Position numbers and translations under genes: made by a program. The notes below the pieces were generated by a model that saw only the letters and a program-made list of their open reading frames with translations, ran no database searches and was not told the DNA's origin. 64,000 bases of DNA from Tritrichomonas foetus (taxonomy: Eukaryota; Parabasalia; Tritrichomonadida; Tritrichomonadidae): contig MLAK01000569.1 in NCBI GenBank assembly GCA_001839685.1, positions 39,194 through 103,193 of the forward strand, given 5' to 3'. Shown in pieces: positions 1 through 10,356 of the stretch (position 1 is the first letter of the stretch; the number at the start of each line of letters is the position of its first letter).

Positions 1-1287
1 AATTCCTGAATTAGCGATATAATCTGGAATCACTTCAATTTGGTTTCCAGCGAGATGAAGTTCCTTTAAATTCTCAGGAAGTTGTGGAATTTCTTTAATT
101 TGATTGAATGAAAGATTCAATTTTTTCAGTTTTTTGGCGTTGATGATTTCTTTTGGAATTTCACGAATTTGGTTATGCATTAAATATAACTTTTCAAGAC
201 ATGGAAGATCAAAAACTTCTGGTGGAATAACTTCAATGAGGTTATCAACAAGTTCAATTAACACAACTTTTGGACTAACATAATCAAGAACAATTTTTTC
301 AATTTTATTATGATTCATGTTATAAAATATCACTTGATTTTTCACAATTTGAGGCATAATTTTAAGGTAGTTATTATCAAGGCAGCATTCAGAAAGAAAC
401 GGTGTATCAGAAGCGGAAAAATTAAGAAGCTTGTTTGAACTTCCATACAACTTTCTGATGACTTTTGGAACCATTGGAACAAAATCGATCTGATTGTTTG
501 AGAAATTAAAGAATTTTAAGTTTTCTAATAATGGGAGGTGATGTGGAATACCTTTGATGTTATTGCTCTTAATGCTTAATGTTTCAATAGTAACTGGAAC
601 TATAGGAAATTCAGTCAAAAAGTTATCTGAAACATCAAGGAGTCTCAATTTCGGCGTTGTAACCTCGAAATTTGGAAGTTCTAATAATCTGTTCATTTTC
701 AGGTCAAGCAGTTCTAAATTTGGAAAGTTGAATGAAGGCGCAATCTTTTCAAGTCCAACACAAACCAATGAAAGTGTTGTCAATGAAACCATTTTGAAAT
801 CTAAAACCGTCAAATAATTCCAATCAAAATAAAGCTTTTGGAGCTCTTTAGCATCAAGGCAAGGCAATGTATGTAAGTTGTTGTGTGTCACGTTTATAGT
901 TTTGATGTGTTTGTTTGTATAATTGAACGTCGATAATTTATTGGCGAATAAGTTTAAAGCTGTTATTTGGGTAATTCCGCCAAATCCTGTTGCTATTGAT
1001 TCGATTTTATTTTCGGATAGATCAAGCGTGGTTAGTTTTGGATAGCCTTTCAATTTTTTGACCATATCTGGAGATATCTCTTTAATAGAGTTATACGTCA
1101 GCGCTAAAGACGTTAAGTGAGGCATACTTTTGGGAAGGATTGGCTCAGAAATGCCCACGTGCTCGAGTTGGACAACTTTCAGCTTATTTGGCGGCAATTT
1201 ATCTGGGATTCCTTTGATGGTCTTACCACTTACGATGAATTCTGTTGATGTTGGAGTAATTGCAGGAAGAGATGTATTTCCTCCCAT
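1..1287 (-). CDS. Leucine-rich-repeat protein, C-terminus beyond the left edge
   Basis: The minus strand is open for 429 codons from an ATG at 1287 to the window edge, so the protein is incomplete. From about residue 20 it is a continuous solenoid of leucine-rich repeats of 20-24 residues, for example LTTLDLSENKIESI and KKLNLSFNQIKEIP. I estimate 17-18 repeats. The IP-ending units resemble the Ras-suppressor/adenylate-cyclase type of repeat rather than the TpLRR (BspA) type. The first residues, MGGNTS, fit the MGxxxS/T rule for N-myristoylation, and there is no signal peptide, so an intracellular membrane-attached scaffold is plausible. In protists such arrays often precede a PP2C phosphatase, but nothing here proves that. 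The reading frame is certain; the function is not. Confidence 0.85.
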   Translation of the reverse strand, partial: MGGNTSLPAITPTSTEFIVSGKTIKGIPDKLPPNKLKVVQLEHVGISEPILPKSMPHLTSLALTYNSIKEISPDMVKKLKGYPKLTTLDLSENKIESIATGFGGITQITALNLFANKLSTFNYTNKHIKTINVTHNNLHTLPCLDAKELQKLYFDWNYLTVLDFKMVSLTTLSLVCVGLEKIAPSFNFPNLELLDLKMNRLLELPNFEVTTPKLRLLDVSDNFLTEFPIVPVTIETLSIKSNNIKGIPHHLPLLENLKFFNFSNNQIDFVPMVPKVIRKLYGSSNKLLNFSASDTPFLSECCLDNNYLKIMPQIVKNQVIFYNMNHNKIEKIVLDYVSPKVVLIELVDNLIEVIPPEVFDLPCLEKLYLMHNQIREIPKEIINAKKLKKLNLSFNQIKEIPQLPENLKELHLAGNQIEVIPDYIANSGI

Positions 1288-2548
1288 TTATCACAATAAT
1301 TTGATGATAATTAATTGACCTTGTAACTGCTACAAATAACCTTGGCTCCAGTCTTACATTTATTAGCGAACTATTTTGAAAAGTCAAAATGGATTAAAGA
1401 TTTTCATACTAAATAAAATGATTTCATTACTAACATTTCTGATGCAATACTCACTTAAATGTTGTATATTATATCACCGAATATAATCATGTTCAAATGA
1501 AAAATAAATAAGATATGCCCCAATGGTTAGAAATGGATGGAAAATATATCAAATTGAATTTCATCATTTTCATTCAAAAGAATTGAATCAATAAGAACGT
1601 ATGTCATAAACCTATGTCAAAGTTTACCATTGGGTTTCGCTTAGATATTTAGAATATAAGCATAATTATACTAGGAGATTACTATCACCAAATATAAGTC
1701 AATTTCAAATTACCAATTTTTTGTTTTTTCCTATTTTGCTATTATGATTTTATAAATAAACGGTCTCCATCAAACCATTTAGATTCGTTTTAGGAAGAAA
1801 ATTATAACTAATACATTTTTAATAACAAAAGTAAATCTTATGAAAGTTGTAACTTAGTTAAAACTGAATAGAAACCAATTCACATAAATGGTCATCTCTG
1901 TATACGGAATTTAACGACCATATAATATCACAAAATCTAAAAAGTTTTTTTTACCAAATCCTTGAAATTTTAGAATTACAAATTTTAATTATATAACAAT
2001 TAAATCATGTAGTTATTTACAATATTTTTATTTACATTTTTGTAGATTGTAATTTGAGATATTATCATTCTATAGAAATAATTTTATGTATTTAAAAATT
2101 GAATCAATTTGATCGAAACTCGCAGAAAAATAAATTTTTAAAATACGTTTTTCTCCATAAGTTTCCATATAAAATGAAGCAATAAATTGATATATGATAT
2201 ATTATTATATTTAGTAATCAAATTTAAAAAATGAATTTTTTCATTTAGTGACATACGTTCTAATCAATAGAAGATGGAATTTAATTTTGCTTTGACTACA
2301 TTTCTTCATGTGATTAACCAAAATGGAAAAGGACTGAGATTATTTTAAATGGATTCAATTACTGATAAAAAAATATGATAGATTCAAGAAAAGATCGATT
2401 CATGATATAAAAATTTTATTTTGGTGATTTTTAATATGTGTTTCTATATATATGTAAATTTTAAAATAAGGAATTTTAAAAGTGTTTCTTTCTTTAATAC
2501 AAAAAAATGCAAAATTTATGATGCAAATAATTTTTTTTGAGGGGGGAA
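1288..2548. other. Intergenic, no gene seen
   Basis: AT-rich sequence with stops in all frames. It lies upstream of the LRR gene and downstream of the ENY2-like gene. Only short A/T runs and TATA-like stretches were seen. Confidence 0.6.
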
Positions 2549-2887
2549 TCATTTGTCCTGTTTTAAAAGTGATTCGGCAGGTATTTTCTTTCGTGTGAGA
2601 ACTTCGTTGATATAATTTTCGACTGTAGGCTGAAGATCGTCTGGTAGCGATTCAATTGCTTGCTCAATTATCATATCTGTTACTATTTCTGGTGTTAATT
2701 CTTCGATTGATTCGTCCTCCATTTTTTTCCCACTCATTTTTTTCACCTCGTCTCTCCAATTCGAGTCTTCGACTTGGAGGGTGATTAATTGTCGGATTTT
2801 GTCGACTTCTTTCTCTGATTCTAGAAGGGCCATAACTTTATCTTGATAACGATTTATTTCTTCCTGAGTAAAAGTCGTTTTTTCCAT
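2549..2887 (-). CDS. ENY2: ENY2/Sus1-like transcription-export factor
   Basis: A 112-residue protein from the ATG at 2887 (the open frame extends to a TTG at 2944, which I reject). Residues about 10-100 follow the ENY2/Sus1 family: an amphipathic helix, then a KIRQLITLQVEDSNWRDEV segment matching the family pattern of a leucine helix followed by a GW-like turn and basic residues. Helices carrying EELTPEIV and SLPDDLQPTVENYINEVL correspond to the family's second half. Length agrees with the usual 95-105 residues. In other eukaryotes ENY2 is a helical clamp in the SAGA deubiquitinase module and in the TREX-2 mRNA export complex. A BRE1-like H2B ubiquitin ligase in the same window would act opposite to that module. 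The stop is TGA. Family call is by pattern, not by search. Confidence 0.75.
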   Translation of the reverse strand: MEKTTFTQEEINRYQDKVMALLESEKEVDKIRQLITLQVEDSNWRDEVKKMSGKKMEDESIEELTPEIVTDMIIEQAIESLPDDLQPTVENYINEVLTRKKIPAESLLKQDK

Positions 2888-3083
2888 GATACACGAAAAT
2901 AAAGGGAAAGCTGTATCAAACTTTTTGTGATGGCATGGAGCCAAGTATGATTAGAAATTATTTTCTACGATTTACAATTTCATAAAGTATTTAAATATTT
3001 GTAAAGTTATGAAAATATCATTGAATTAATATCATACGTTAACTTTTTGAGAGAAGAAAAAAATCCTCAGTGTTCTTTCGAAA
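2888..3083. promoter_or_regulatory. Divergent promoter region, ENY2-like / transporter
   Basis: A 196-bp region between two oppositely oriented starts must hold both promoters. TCA-containing initiator-like words occur near both starts, such as TCCTCAGTG about 20 bp before 3084. No TATA box can be distinguished in the AT-rich background. Confidence 0.4.
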
Positions 3084-4118
3084 ATGAGCTGGCTAATTGT
3101 TCTCATTGGAATTTCTTTTTGCACGGCCACTTCTTTAATCCTTATCAATAAGAAGGTCATGAACAATTATGGCTTCGAATGCCCAACGTTCTTAACATCG
3201 TATCACTTTTTATTATCTGCGATTTTATTAGAAATCATGGGAAGATTAAAGTTTTTCCAAATTGACACAAAAGTGCCAACACTTGTCCGTTGGACGACTG
3301 CTGCCTATGGTGTTGGATCAATCGTATTTTTAAATATCAACCTCAAAGTAAACTCAATTGGATTTTACCAACTTTCAAAGCTTTGCAACATTCCAATGAT
3401 GGTTTTCTACAAACTTATCGTTCACCATCAAAGGACGCCAATTGAATCATTGATTTCATTATCAATTTTATTATGCGGATTATGTCTTTTCACTGTGAAT
3501 GATGTCCAATTTAATGTTCCAGGTTCAATTGTTGCCCTGATTGCCATCATTTCAACAACAGTCTTCCAATCAAGGCAAGCATACATGCAAAAGGAATATG
3601 AAATCACAGGGACACAAATGAATCATATTGTTGCATTTCCTGAATTTATTATCTGTTTATCATCTGCCATGCTCCTTGAAACGCGCGGTCCAAAGAGTAT
3701 TTTCCTTCACCAATTTCAAATGAAAGAAGTTTGCTTGATTTTATTAACTGGTGTTTTTGCAGTTTATGGAAATATTATTGGATTTGTTATGATTGGAAAA
3801 ACTGGACCAGTTACATTCCAAGTTATTGGGCATACAAAAACGATTCTTATTTTCATTTTCGGTTTGATGATGTTTCCTCCAACACAAACCGAAACTAATG
3901 AGCAAAAAGTAAAGAAAATTGCTGGATTAGTAACATCAATGATTGGTGTAATAATGTATACTTATTTTGAAATTAAAATCAAAGCAAGGGAACGCATGGA
4001 AATTCCAAAAATCCCTGAAAATATTCTCGTCGAAGATGAAATCAATGTTCATGATGACGGAGTAGTTTTCTTGCCAACTGAAGAAAACGAAAATGAAAAT
4101 GAAGTCGAAGGCCAATAA
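3084..4118 (+). CDS. SLC35E-type nucleotide-sugar/triose-phosphate family transporter
   Basis: A 344-residue polytopic membrane protein with about ten hydrophobic helices between residues 1 and 300 and a hydrophilic acidic tail. Family hallmarks of the TPT/SLC35E group are visible: INKKVMNNYGFECPTFLTSYHF near the N-terminus, a GFYQLSKLCNIPMMV segment around residue 95, and GPVTFQVIGHTKTILI around residue 250, where the paired lysine and conserved glycines lie. Such proteins are antiporters of the Golgi or ER membrane that exchange a nucleotide sugar for the nucleoside monophosphate. The closest named relatives by pattern are SLC35E3 and the plant UDP-xylose/UDP-galactose carriers. The substrate cannot be read from the sequence. 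The ATG at 3084 directly begins the first membrane helix, as expected. Confidence 0.85.
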   Translation: MSWLIVLIGISFCTATSLILINKKVMNNYGFECPTFLTSYHFLLSAILLEIMGRLKFFQIDTKVPTLVRWTTAAYGVGSIVFLNINLKVNSIGFYQLSKLCNIPMMVFYKLIVHHQRTPIESLISLSILLCGLCLFTVNDVQFNVPGSIVALIAIISTTVFQSRQAYMQKEYEITGTQMNHIVAFPEFIICLSSAMLLETRGPKSIFLHQFQMKEVCLILLTGVFAVYGNIIGFVMIGKTGPVTFQVIGHTKTILIFIFGLMMFPPTQTETNEQKVKKIAGLVTSMIGVIMYTYFEIKIKARERMEIPKIPENILVEDEINVHDDGVVFLPTEENENENEVEGQ

Positions 4119-4521
4119 GTCTATCTATTATTTTATACTTGCTATCTGTATAAATATTCGAATATGCCGCTTTTCGCTTTTTGGTTTGATATTTCACTTT
4201 TTAGTTTGATTTTTATTCGATAATGGAAGTATATACATCAAGTATATAATATTATCTAATATGTTAGTTCACTTTCCTCAAAGAGATGGAACTGATAATT
4301 ATTTGTAAGTAAATATGAATTTTATTCAGAAACAGCAATAAAGTATTTCTTGCATATATGAGGTGATTATTCTTATTTATCGAAAATAACTGTGCTAACT
4401 CAGAGTGTGATTATCTTGACATTTTTGAACCCACTATTGATACTTAAGAAAATGTTGTGTTAATTATTTGTGTAATGATATATTCGAGATATCTTTTATT
4501 ATATGCCAATATTGAATCATA
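4119..4521. other. Intergenic, no gene seen
   Basis: 403 bp of AT-rich sequence between two co-oriented genes. Nothing beyond presumed 3' and 5' flanks was seen. Confidence 0.6.
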
Positions 4522-4653
4522 ATGATTATACCTTCGAAGATGAAAAAGGGAAAGAAAATCTGCTTCAATATATTTCTGTGTTTAATTGGTCAAATAATAC
4601 AAATTTTTTTGATTGGCATTATTGAATTATATTTTAAACGTAAACAAAATTTT

Positions 4654-7158
4654 ATGTCTCGTATTTCACCAGAAGAAGCAAAATCCGCAATATCCGCACA
4701 ATCCTGGAATGAACAAAGACAATTTATTGAGCATATTGAAGAGCTGCTGATGGACGAAGACGAAGTGATTACCATTGAAGAGATTCAAATTTGTTTCAAC
4801 GTTTTGAGCAAATATCTTAGCGATAAGAATAAAGATTGTGTTCAGAGATCAATGAAAATTATCGAAGCGCTTTGCAATTCAATGAAAGAAAACGGAATAT
4901 CCACGAATGTATCTACAATTTTCAAGAGTGTTTTTCAATGTTTGAATGACAGCAGGCCAAATATAAGAGAACAATCTACAAAAACTATCAATTCACTTTG
5001 TACAATTTCAACTTTTTCATTATTCACTAAAAACACCTCTGAATTAGCATTGTCATTTCTGCCTGAAGGCAAATTAAATGTATTGCAAATATTACAAAAT
5101 CATCAGGACGAATTAACTTATGAAGAATGGAATCATATTCTCGTTTTTGTAATTCAGTCATATGAAGATAAATCTCAAGCCATTAAATCAAGAGCTCAAG
5201 ATTTAACCAAATGTGAAACATTTATTCAAGTATTAAGACGAAATTTCGACAAATTAAATCCATCACAGAAAAAACTTTTCCAAGGAATGATTGATAAACT
5301 TTCAAAGCCAGCAGAAGATTCTAAAATTGATCATCAAGAAGTTCAATTGCCGAGAAATGTTGATCCTAAACTTCCAGTAATAGATTTAAATACATCTGCA
5401 TTTTCTAGGAGACAAAGACAAGGTGAATTTAAAGAAAGTGATGGTTTATTCTTAATTACTGATGTTTCTACTTTCATTCCTTTCATGCACAGACTCTCTT
5501 TAGATGTTCGTGATGTTTTTGATGATGAAGTTAGTGAAAAGTTACTTTCACAACAAAGTTTGGTGAGAGTTATTGCTGTCGATCATCTCCGTGACATTTT
5601 TGATAGCTCAATCAAGAATTTTGAAAATTCGATTGATATTGTTTTACGATGGTGTGTTATCCAATTTTTGGGCTATCAATTAAATGTTTCACAAGCTTCC
5701 TTGCGTTTACTCACTGATCTATTTGATCGATGCTCAGACAAATTTATTCTGACATCAAAAGAAGTTCATATCATTGTCCCTGTTATACTATGGTGTACAG
5801 CTACGGAAAGCGAAGCTTTTAGTTATTTATTACAGCAAATCCGTCGCTTGAGCAAAGAAAAAGATTTCAATCAGTCATTGTTAATGTCATTATCATTAGA
5901 TCATTCAGCTGTTATCACTCATATTTTTGATGAACTTAAAAAATCAACACAACTTGATACAATTGAAGGTCAACTCAAAGAATTATGTGTTGAAGGATGC
6001 TACATGGTTCGTAATGGTTGCCAAAAGCTTCTGAAAAAACTTGCACCAATGTCCCCTCGTCGTGCACAGTCAGGAAAAGATAATGTATCGAGACTTCAAT
6101 ATTACATTCAACTTATTAAAAGTAATCCTGATGATGTAGATGATAGCCATGCAGTTTTTGGTTTCTTACTTGATTATATTGAACGAAAGCCGACTGATCC
6201 ACGTGAAATCAGGTATTTGTTATATTGTATGCATGCATTTCTTTCTGAGCCTTATTTAGTTGATGGAATTAACCAAAATGATTTTGCTACATTAGTTTCT
6301 GCTTTATGTGAATTTTCACTTGATTGTCCGCTAGATTTTTCTGATGCTTTATTATCAATTGGATTCGTAATTGTTTCGATCCATGCAAACATAACGATCT
6401 TTGAAGCCTTGATTAATTTTATTGGCCAGCATATCAATGACCAAACTAGACGATCATTTGCATTCCAAACCTTTACAATTGGAATTCAATTGATTGCTGT
6501 TAGTCAAGACTCTAGTGATTTACTTCAATTACGAACATTTGCGAAATCAGTCATTGCACAAAACTCCAGCAAAGATGATCTCAGAGCTATTCTTTGCCGA
6601 AGTCTCCTCGCTGAAATTTTCTCATTAGAAAACCAACAAAAGAATGATTTGGATTTATTCAAAAGCTTTGATGACTTCAGTGCGCTTAGACAGCAAAGTA
6701 GCACTAATGTATTATCTGAAGTTGATGTAAATGGACAGAGTGCATCTGTTCTTGTGAGTAGTGATGATTTATCTGATTTCCTAAAAATACTTCAAAGAAT
6801 TAACAGGCAAGATTCGCGCACTGAAGGAATTCGTGAATTAATCAACTTCGATGAAAGATTCACAGGAATGAAAATCATTGATACAATCTCGAGTTTGAGT
6901 CCATTATTAAGAAAAGATATAGAAAATATGAGAAATAGAGGAACAAATTCAAGACCTTCTTCAAGAAACTCATACAGAGGCGAAGAATCTAATGATTTGA
7001 ATAGAAGTTTTGGAAACAAATATTCAAGGCCAACTTCAAGATCATCTTCTAGACAACCATCTGTTGGTCATGATACTAATGCACGTAGTAAAACACAATC
7101 TGGAAGACCTTCTTCAAGATCATCTAATAATAGAAACTTTAACAAAAATAATTGGTAA
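4654..7158 (+). CDS. TOG/HEAT-repeat protein with basic Ser/Arg tail
   Basis: The frame is open from ATG 4522, but I favour the ATG at 4654 (MSRISPEEAKSAI). The 44 extra codons encode a hydrophobic stretch that looks like translated A/T-rich leader, and the helical repeat structure starts after it. That gives 834 residues. The N-terminal 200 residues form paired helices in TOG style (QSWNEQRQFIEHIEELL, then KDCVQRSMKIIEALCNSM). A second helical block covers about 270-720. The last 80 residues are disordered, rich in Ser, Arg and Pro (RPSSRNS, RPTSRSSSRQPS). This layout, TOG-like arrays with a basic SR-rich tail, is typical of CLASP, TOGARAM and XMAP215 relatives that bind tubulin. A microtubule role is inferred. 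If the upstream ATG is used, the protein would gain a membrane anchor. Confidence 0.65.
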   Translation: MSRISPEEAKSAISAQSWNEQRQFIEHIEELLMDEDEVITIEEIQICFNVLSKYLSDKNKDCVQRSMKIIEALCNSMKENGISTNVSTIFKSVFQCLNDSRPNIREQSTKTINSLCTISTFSLFTKNTSELALSFLPEGKLNVLQILQNHQDELTYEEWNHILVFVIQSYEDKSQAIKSRAQDLTKCETFIQVLRRNFDKLNPSQKKLFQGMIDKLSKPAEDSKIDHQEVQLPRNVDPKLPVIDLNTSAFSRRQRQGEFKESDGLFLITDVSTFIPFMHRLSLDVRDVFDDEVSEKLLSQQSLVRVIAVDHLRDIFDSSIKNFENSIDIVLRWCVIQFLGYQLNVSQASLRLLTDLFDRCSDKFILTSKEVHIIVPVILWCTATESEAFSYLLQQIRRLSKEKDFNQSLLMSLSLDHSAVITHIFDELKKSTQLDTIEGQLKELCVEGCYMVRNGCQKLLKKLAPMSPRRAQSGKDNVSRLQYYIQLIKSNPDDVDDSHAVFGFLLDYIERKPTDPREIRYLLYCMHAFLSEPYLVDGINQNDFATLVSALCEFSLDCPLDFSDALLSIGFVIVSIHANITIFEALINFIGQHINDQTRRSFAFQTFTIGIQLIAVSQDSSDLLQLRTFAKSVIAQNSSKDDLRAILCRSLLAEIFSLENQQKNDLDLFKSFDDFSALRQQSSTNVLSEVDVNGQSASVLVSSDDLSDFLKILQRINRQDSRTEGIRELINFDERFTGMKIIDTISSLSPLLRKDIENMRNRGTNSRPSSRNSYRGEESNDLNRSFGNKYSRPTSRSSSRQPSVGHDTNARSKTQSGRPSSRSSNNRNFNKNNW

Positions 7159-7478
7159 ATTTTTGTATCTACACTTCCTGAATTGATACGGATACCGCTG
7201 AAAAATTGGATATATTAATGTTTTTTAAAAAAATCCTACAAAAAACTCGAATTATTTTATTCTTTTTTTCAATTAATCCTAACAAATATTATTTATATTC
7301 GAACTATGGCAATTTAGAATGTAGAATATGAGATAATTTTTCATATATTCGTGTTATAATCAGCTCTTCTTATCAGGAATATTACTTGTTACTAAATGAT
7401 GATTTGAAGCCTTTCAAAAATTCAAAGGTAAAATTTCTTAGGGAATTTGAATAGTTTATATTGAATATTCAATTCTCA
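7159..7478. other. Intergenic, no gene seen
   Basis: 320 bp. The TOG gene's stop codon is part of TAAA at the left end. A TTCAATTCTCA word directly precedes the ATG of the next gene. Nothing else was recognised. Confidence 0.55.
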
Positions 7479-10025
7479 ATGACTCAGATACTCTCCAGCG
7501 CAGGATACCATGGGGAAGGGCGTCTTGGTCGAAAAGGAAGTTCGAATCAATTAAATCGTATACCAACAGAAATGCCGTCTTTACTTATGTTTTCATGCGG
7601 ATGGAAACACAACATTTTTATTACGACCGAACATCGAGTTTTCGTTTGTGGAGATAACGGAGATGGTCAGCTAGGTCCAGAGCAGCAATCCTGCCTGGTT
7701 CCAACTGAATCTACGAAATTAAGTATTCTCCATCCAATATGGTCATCATGTGGCGATAAAATAACAGCGTTATTATCAGAAGATGGACGAGTTTATGCGT
7801 GCGGTGTTGGATGGGGCGTTGGTCCTGTCGAATTAACGGCCCCATCAGAAGTTGTATATATCGCATGCGGCGTTTCCACGATTTGCGGAATTGGAGTCAA
7901 TGGAGAATTCTATGTATGGTCAAATCATGCAGTTGAGGCTGTTCAACTAGCTTGTGATGCCCAATTTTGTGATTGTGCTGCTGGCAATTTCCAAACTTTT
8001 GGTCTTTCAACAACAGGCGTTTTATACGTTACAGGACGATCAAAATCATGTGGCCAAGGTAGGAAATGGTCATCGACCGAATTAGTACCAGTTTTATCTT
8101 TGTCAGGAATAGTCATTCGAAGAATTTTTGCATACTGTAATCACTCGGTTGCAGTTGATGAAGAAGGAAGGGTTTATGTATGTGGATCAAATAACTATGG
8201 GCAACTTGGCTTAGGCGATATCCGAAAAGCAAACACTTTTCAACATGTTTCAATTTTTGATGATCACCCAATTATTGCTGCTTCACTTGGTGACACTTTT
8301 ACTGCATTTATTACCGAAAACTTAGAACTATACACCTGTGGTGATGGAGATGAATATCGGTTATGTAATACAACTATAGGAAAAGTGAAAGTCCCGGCAC
8401 CTGCTGATGCAGCAATTGGTAAGTCTATTATGTGGATCAGCTGTGGATGCTCACATATGATAATTGCAGAAAATTTGGAAGAGGTCCCACAACATCCTGG
8501 ACGTCAGCATTTCGGTTTGGATGGAACTACAAGAAGGAAGAGACGGAAACTTCCATTTAGAAATATTACTGATATGGTTTCATCGATAAACAAACCTGTT
8601 TGTATCGATGTTTCAGATTTAGGCACAATTTGGACTGGATTTTTGAATGGTGATATTGTTGAATCTAAAGAAAATGGAATTTGTACCGTCGTTGGAACAA
8701 CATCAAGAGGTTTGGTCATTAAAAAGAATACAGAAGAAAATGTTTTGGTTGATCTTAAAGATCTAAAGCGAGTTTTCGAAACATTAATAATTAAATCTCG
8801 ACCAGGTTGTGAATTTGTTACAATGAAATCACGTGGTGGGTTTTCTTTACCAATTGATGTCAGTCCTAGTTCTTGTGAAGTTTTTGGATTTTGTCCAGGT
8901 GATCGAGTCAAACACCCTTTACTTGGTGAAGCAACTGTTGAAGGTGTTTTTGGAGCATGTCTCTGGTTCAAATTTGATGATGAAACAGGAATTACAACAG
9001 CTCTTGTTTCTGATGTTTCTTATTTACATAAATGGTTGAAAATAATTTCTGGTGGAAATGGAAGACAAGTTGAATACTTAACAATTAACAATCATGTTGT
9101 GCCAATTGAAAAAAGTCCATGTAATGTCTTAAAAGACTTTAATTTGGAAGTTGGAGATTTGGTTGATTCAGAAAAAGGAATTTGTGAAATTATTGGCTGT
9201 TTTCGTCATTTTGCGATTGTTAGAGACGCAACAACTTATGCAATTTCTGAAGTATTTCCTTCTTCTTTACTTCTTCTTAGACGAGAAAGTTCTACACCTG
9301 TAATCGTTGAAAGATTGGCACTTAATGGATTTTCAGTCGAAATTGATGTTTCATGTAAACCTGATGATTTATTTAAACCGTTTGATCGTGTCATTACCAG
9401 TAGAGGACATGCTACCCTTTGTGGAAAAAATAATGGGAAATGGTGGCTTCAAACTGATGATGCCCTTTCTTTAGGTGGTGGAATTGGATTCACTTCTGAT
9501 TCGAATAGCTTCAAACTAGTTAGAAGGATTTGCAGTGATGCAAATCTAAACGGACTTTCAGTTTCAACTAATGATTTTAAAGATCTCCCTGTTTACCCAG
9601 ATGATGTTGTAATCATTGATAAAGGAAAATATCGAGTTGAAGGAATAAAAAATGGAAAAATTCAGTGTAAATCTTTGGCTGAAGGAAAAATTAAAGATAG
9701 AGACTTTTTACCAGTCGAGCTTGATAATATTTCAATCATTTTCAGAGCAGATTTACCAGCATCACGAATTTATCACTCTAAAACTGGAAATGGTTTGAAC
9801 TTGTCTGTTTCAATGCGTGATTTCGTTGGAAGAAGATTTATTGCAGATGATATAATTGAAACGCCATTTGGAGTTGGACTTGTTGTTGGAATAGCAGATT
9901 CTAATCTTGGCATTCACTTGAATTCTGAACAAGGAGTGAGTTTCTTTACTCCACAGGCAATTTATGACAATTCTTTGTTTAAACTAATCCAAAGAAGAGC
10001 AATTGTATCGATGATGAACAGATGA
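7479..10025 (+). CDS. RCC1-like beta-propeller with repeated C-terminal modules (paralogue 1)
   Basis: 848 residues from ATG 7479 (the frame opens six codons earlier at a TTG). Residues 1-350 form RCC1 repeats; clear units are FVCGDNGDGQLG and VYVCGSNNYGQLGLGD, each followed by the family's HS/HN-containing turn. Residues about 360-848 are different: several units of 70-90 residues share a pattern PgDrV..p.G.atV.G......V.fd, for example FCPGDRVKHPLLGEATVEGV and IADDIIETPFGVGLVVGIA. They look like small beta-barrels of SH3/KOW style. RCC1 propellers serve as Ran exchange factors or as general binding platforms; the long tail argues against canonical RCC1. A paralogue of the same layout lies at 34287. 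The stop is TGA. Partner and location are unknown. Confidence 0.8.
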   Translation: MTQILSSAGYHGEGRLGRKGSSNQLNRIPTEMPSLLMFSCGWKHNIFITTEHRVFVCGDNGDGQLGPEQQSCLVPTESTKLSILHPIWSSCGDKITALLSEDGRVYACGVGWGVGPVELTAPSEVVYIACGVSTICGIGVNGEFYVWSNHAVEAVQLACDAQFCDCAAGNFQTFGLSTTGVLYVTGRSKSCGQGRKWSSTELVPVLSLSGIVIRRIFAYCNHSVAVDEEGRVYVCGSNNYGQLGLGDIRKANTFQHVSIFDDHPIIAASLGDTFTAFITENLELYTCGDGDEYRLCNTTIGKVKVPAPADAAIGKSIMWISCGCSHMIIAENLEEVPQHPGRQHFGLDGTTRRKRRKLPFRNITDMVSSINKPVCIDVSDLGTIWTGFLNGDIVESKENGICTVVGTTSRGLVIKKNTEENVLVDLKDLKRVFETLIIKSRPGCEFVTMKSRGGFSLPIDVSPSSCEVFGFCPGDRVKHPLLGEATVEGVFGACLWFKFDDETGITTALVSDVSYLHKWLKIISGGNGRQVEYLTINNHVVPIEKSPCNVLKDFNLEVGDLVDSEKGICEIIGCFRHFAIVRDATTYAISEVFPSSLLLLRRESSTPVIVERLALNGFSVEIDVSCKPDDLFKPFDRVITSRGHATLCGKNNGKWWLQTDDALSLGGGIGFTSDSNSFKLVRRICSDANLNGLSVSTNDFKDLPVYPDDVVIIDKGKYRVEGIKNGKIQCKSLAEGKIKDRDFLPVELDNISIIFRADLPASRIYHSKTGNGLNLSVSMRDFVGRRFIADDIIETPFGVGLVVGIADSNLGIHLNSEQGVSFFTPQAIYDNSLFKLIQRRAIVSMMNR

Positions 10026-10356
10026 TTTTGTATGCATTAAATTTAATATAACTATATATAAATGTTTTTGTATGTATTAATTTGTTTTATAATTGTTTAT
10101 AATTCTAATTTGCTTTATTCTCTTTATTTTATTGGCTCGGTTTAGTTTGTCTTTGAGATTTGCGATTAGACATTCTGTGATGGAGTTTTGAACTTTTTCT
10201 ATTATTATTTGAACACTTGTTCACAAATGAGACCAAATAGCATGTGAAAAAGTTGGTGTATTTTTTGATCTTTGATTCGCGTCACTTTTTTGATTTCACC
10301 TTAAATGAACCTGTTTGACCAAAAGAAACATCAAAATCGAAACAAAAAATCAAAAA
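10026..10356. other. Intergenic, no gene seen
   Basis: 331 bp, AT-rich, between two co-oriented genes. A TCAAAATCG word lies about 25 bp before the next ATG. Nothing else was recognised. Confidence 0.55.

Noticed and set aside
4522..4653. N-terminal membrane segment of the TOG/HEAT protein
   Set aside because: The 44 codons before MSRISPEE are A/T-rich leader-like, and relatives of this layout have no anchor; kept only as an alternative start.
8504..8971. 155-codon minus frame inside the first RCC1-type gene
   Set aside because: Antisense shadow without protein-like pattern; the plus strand holds a clear RCC1 protein.
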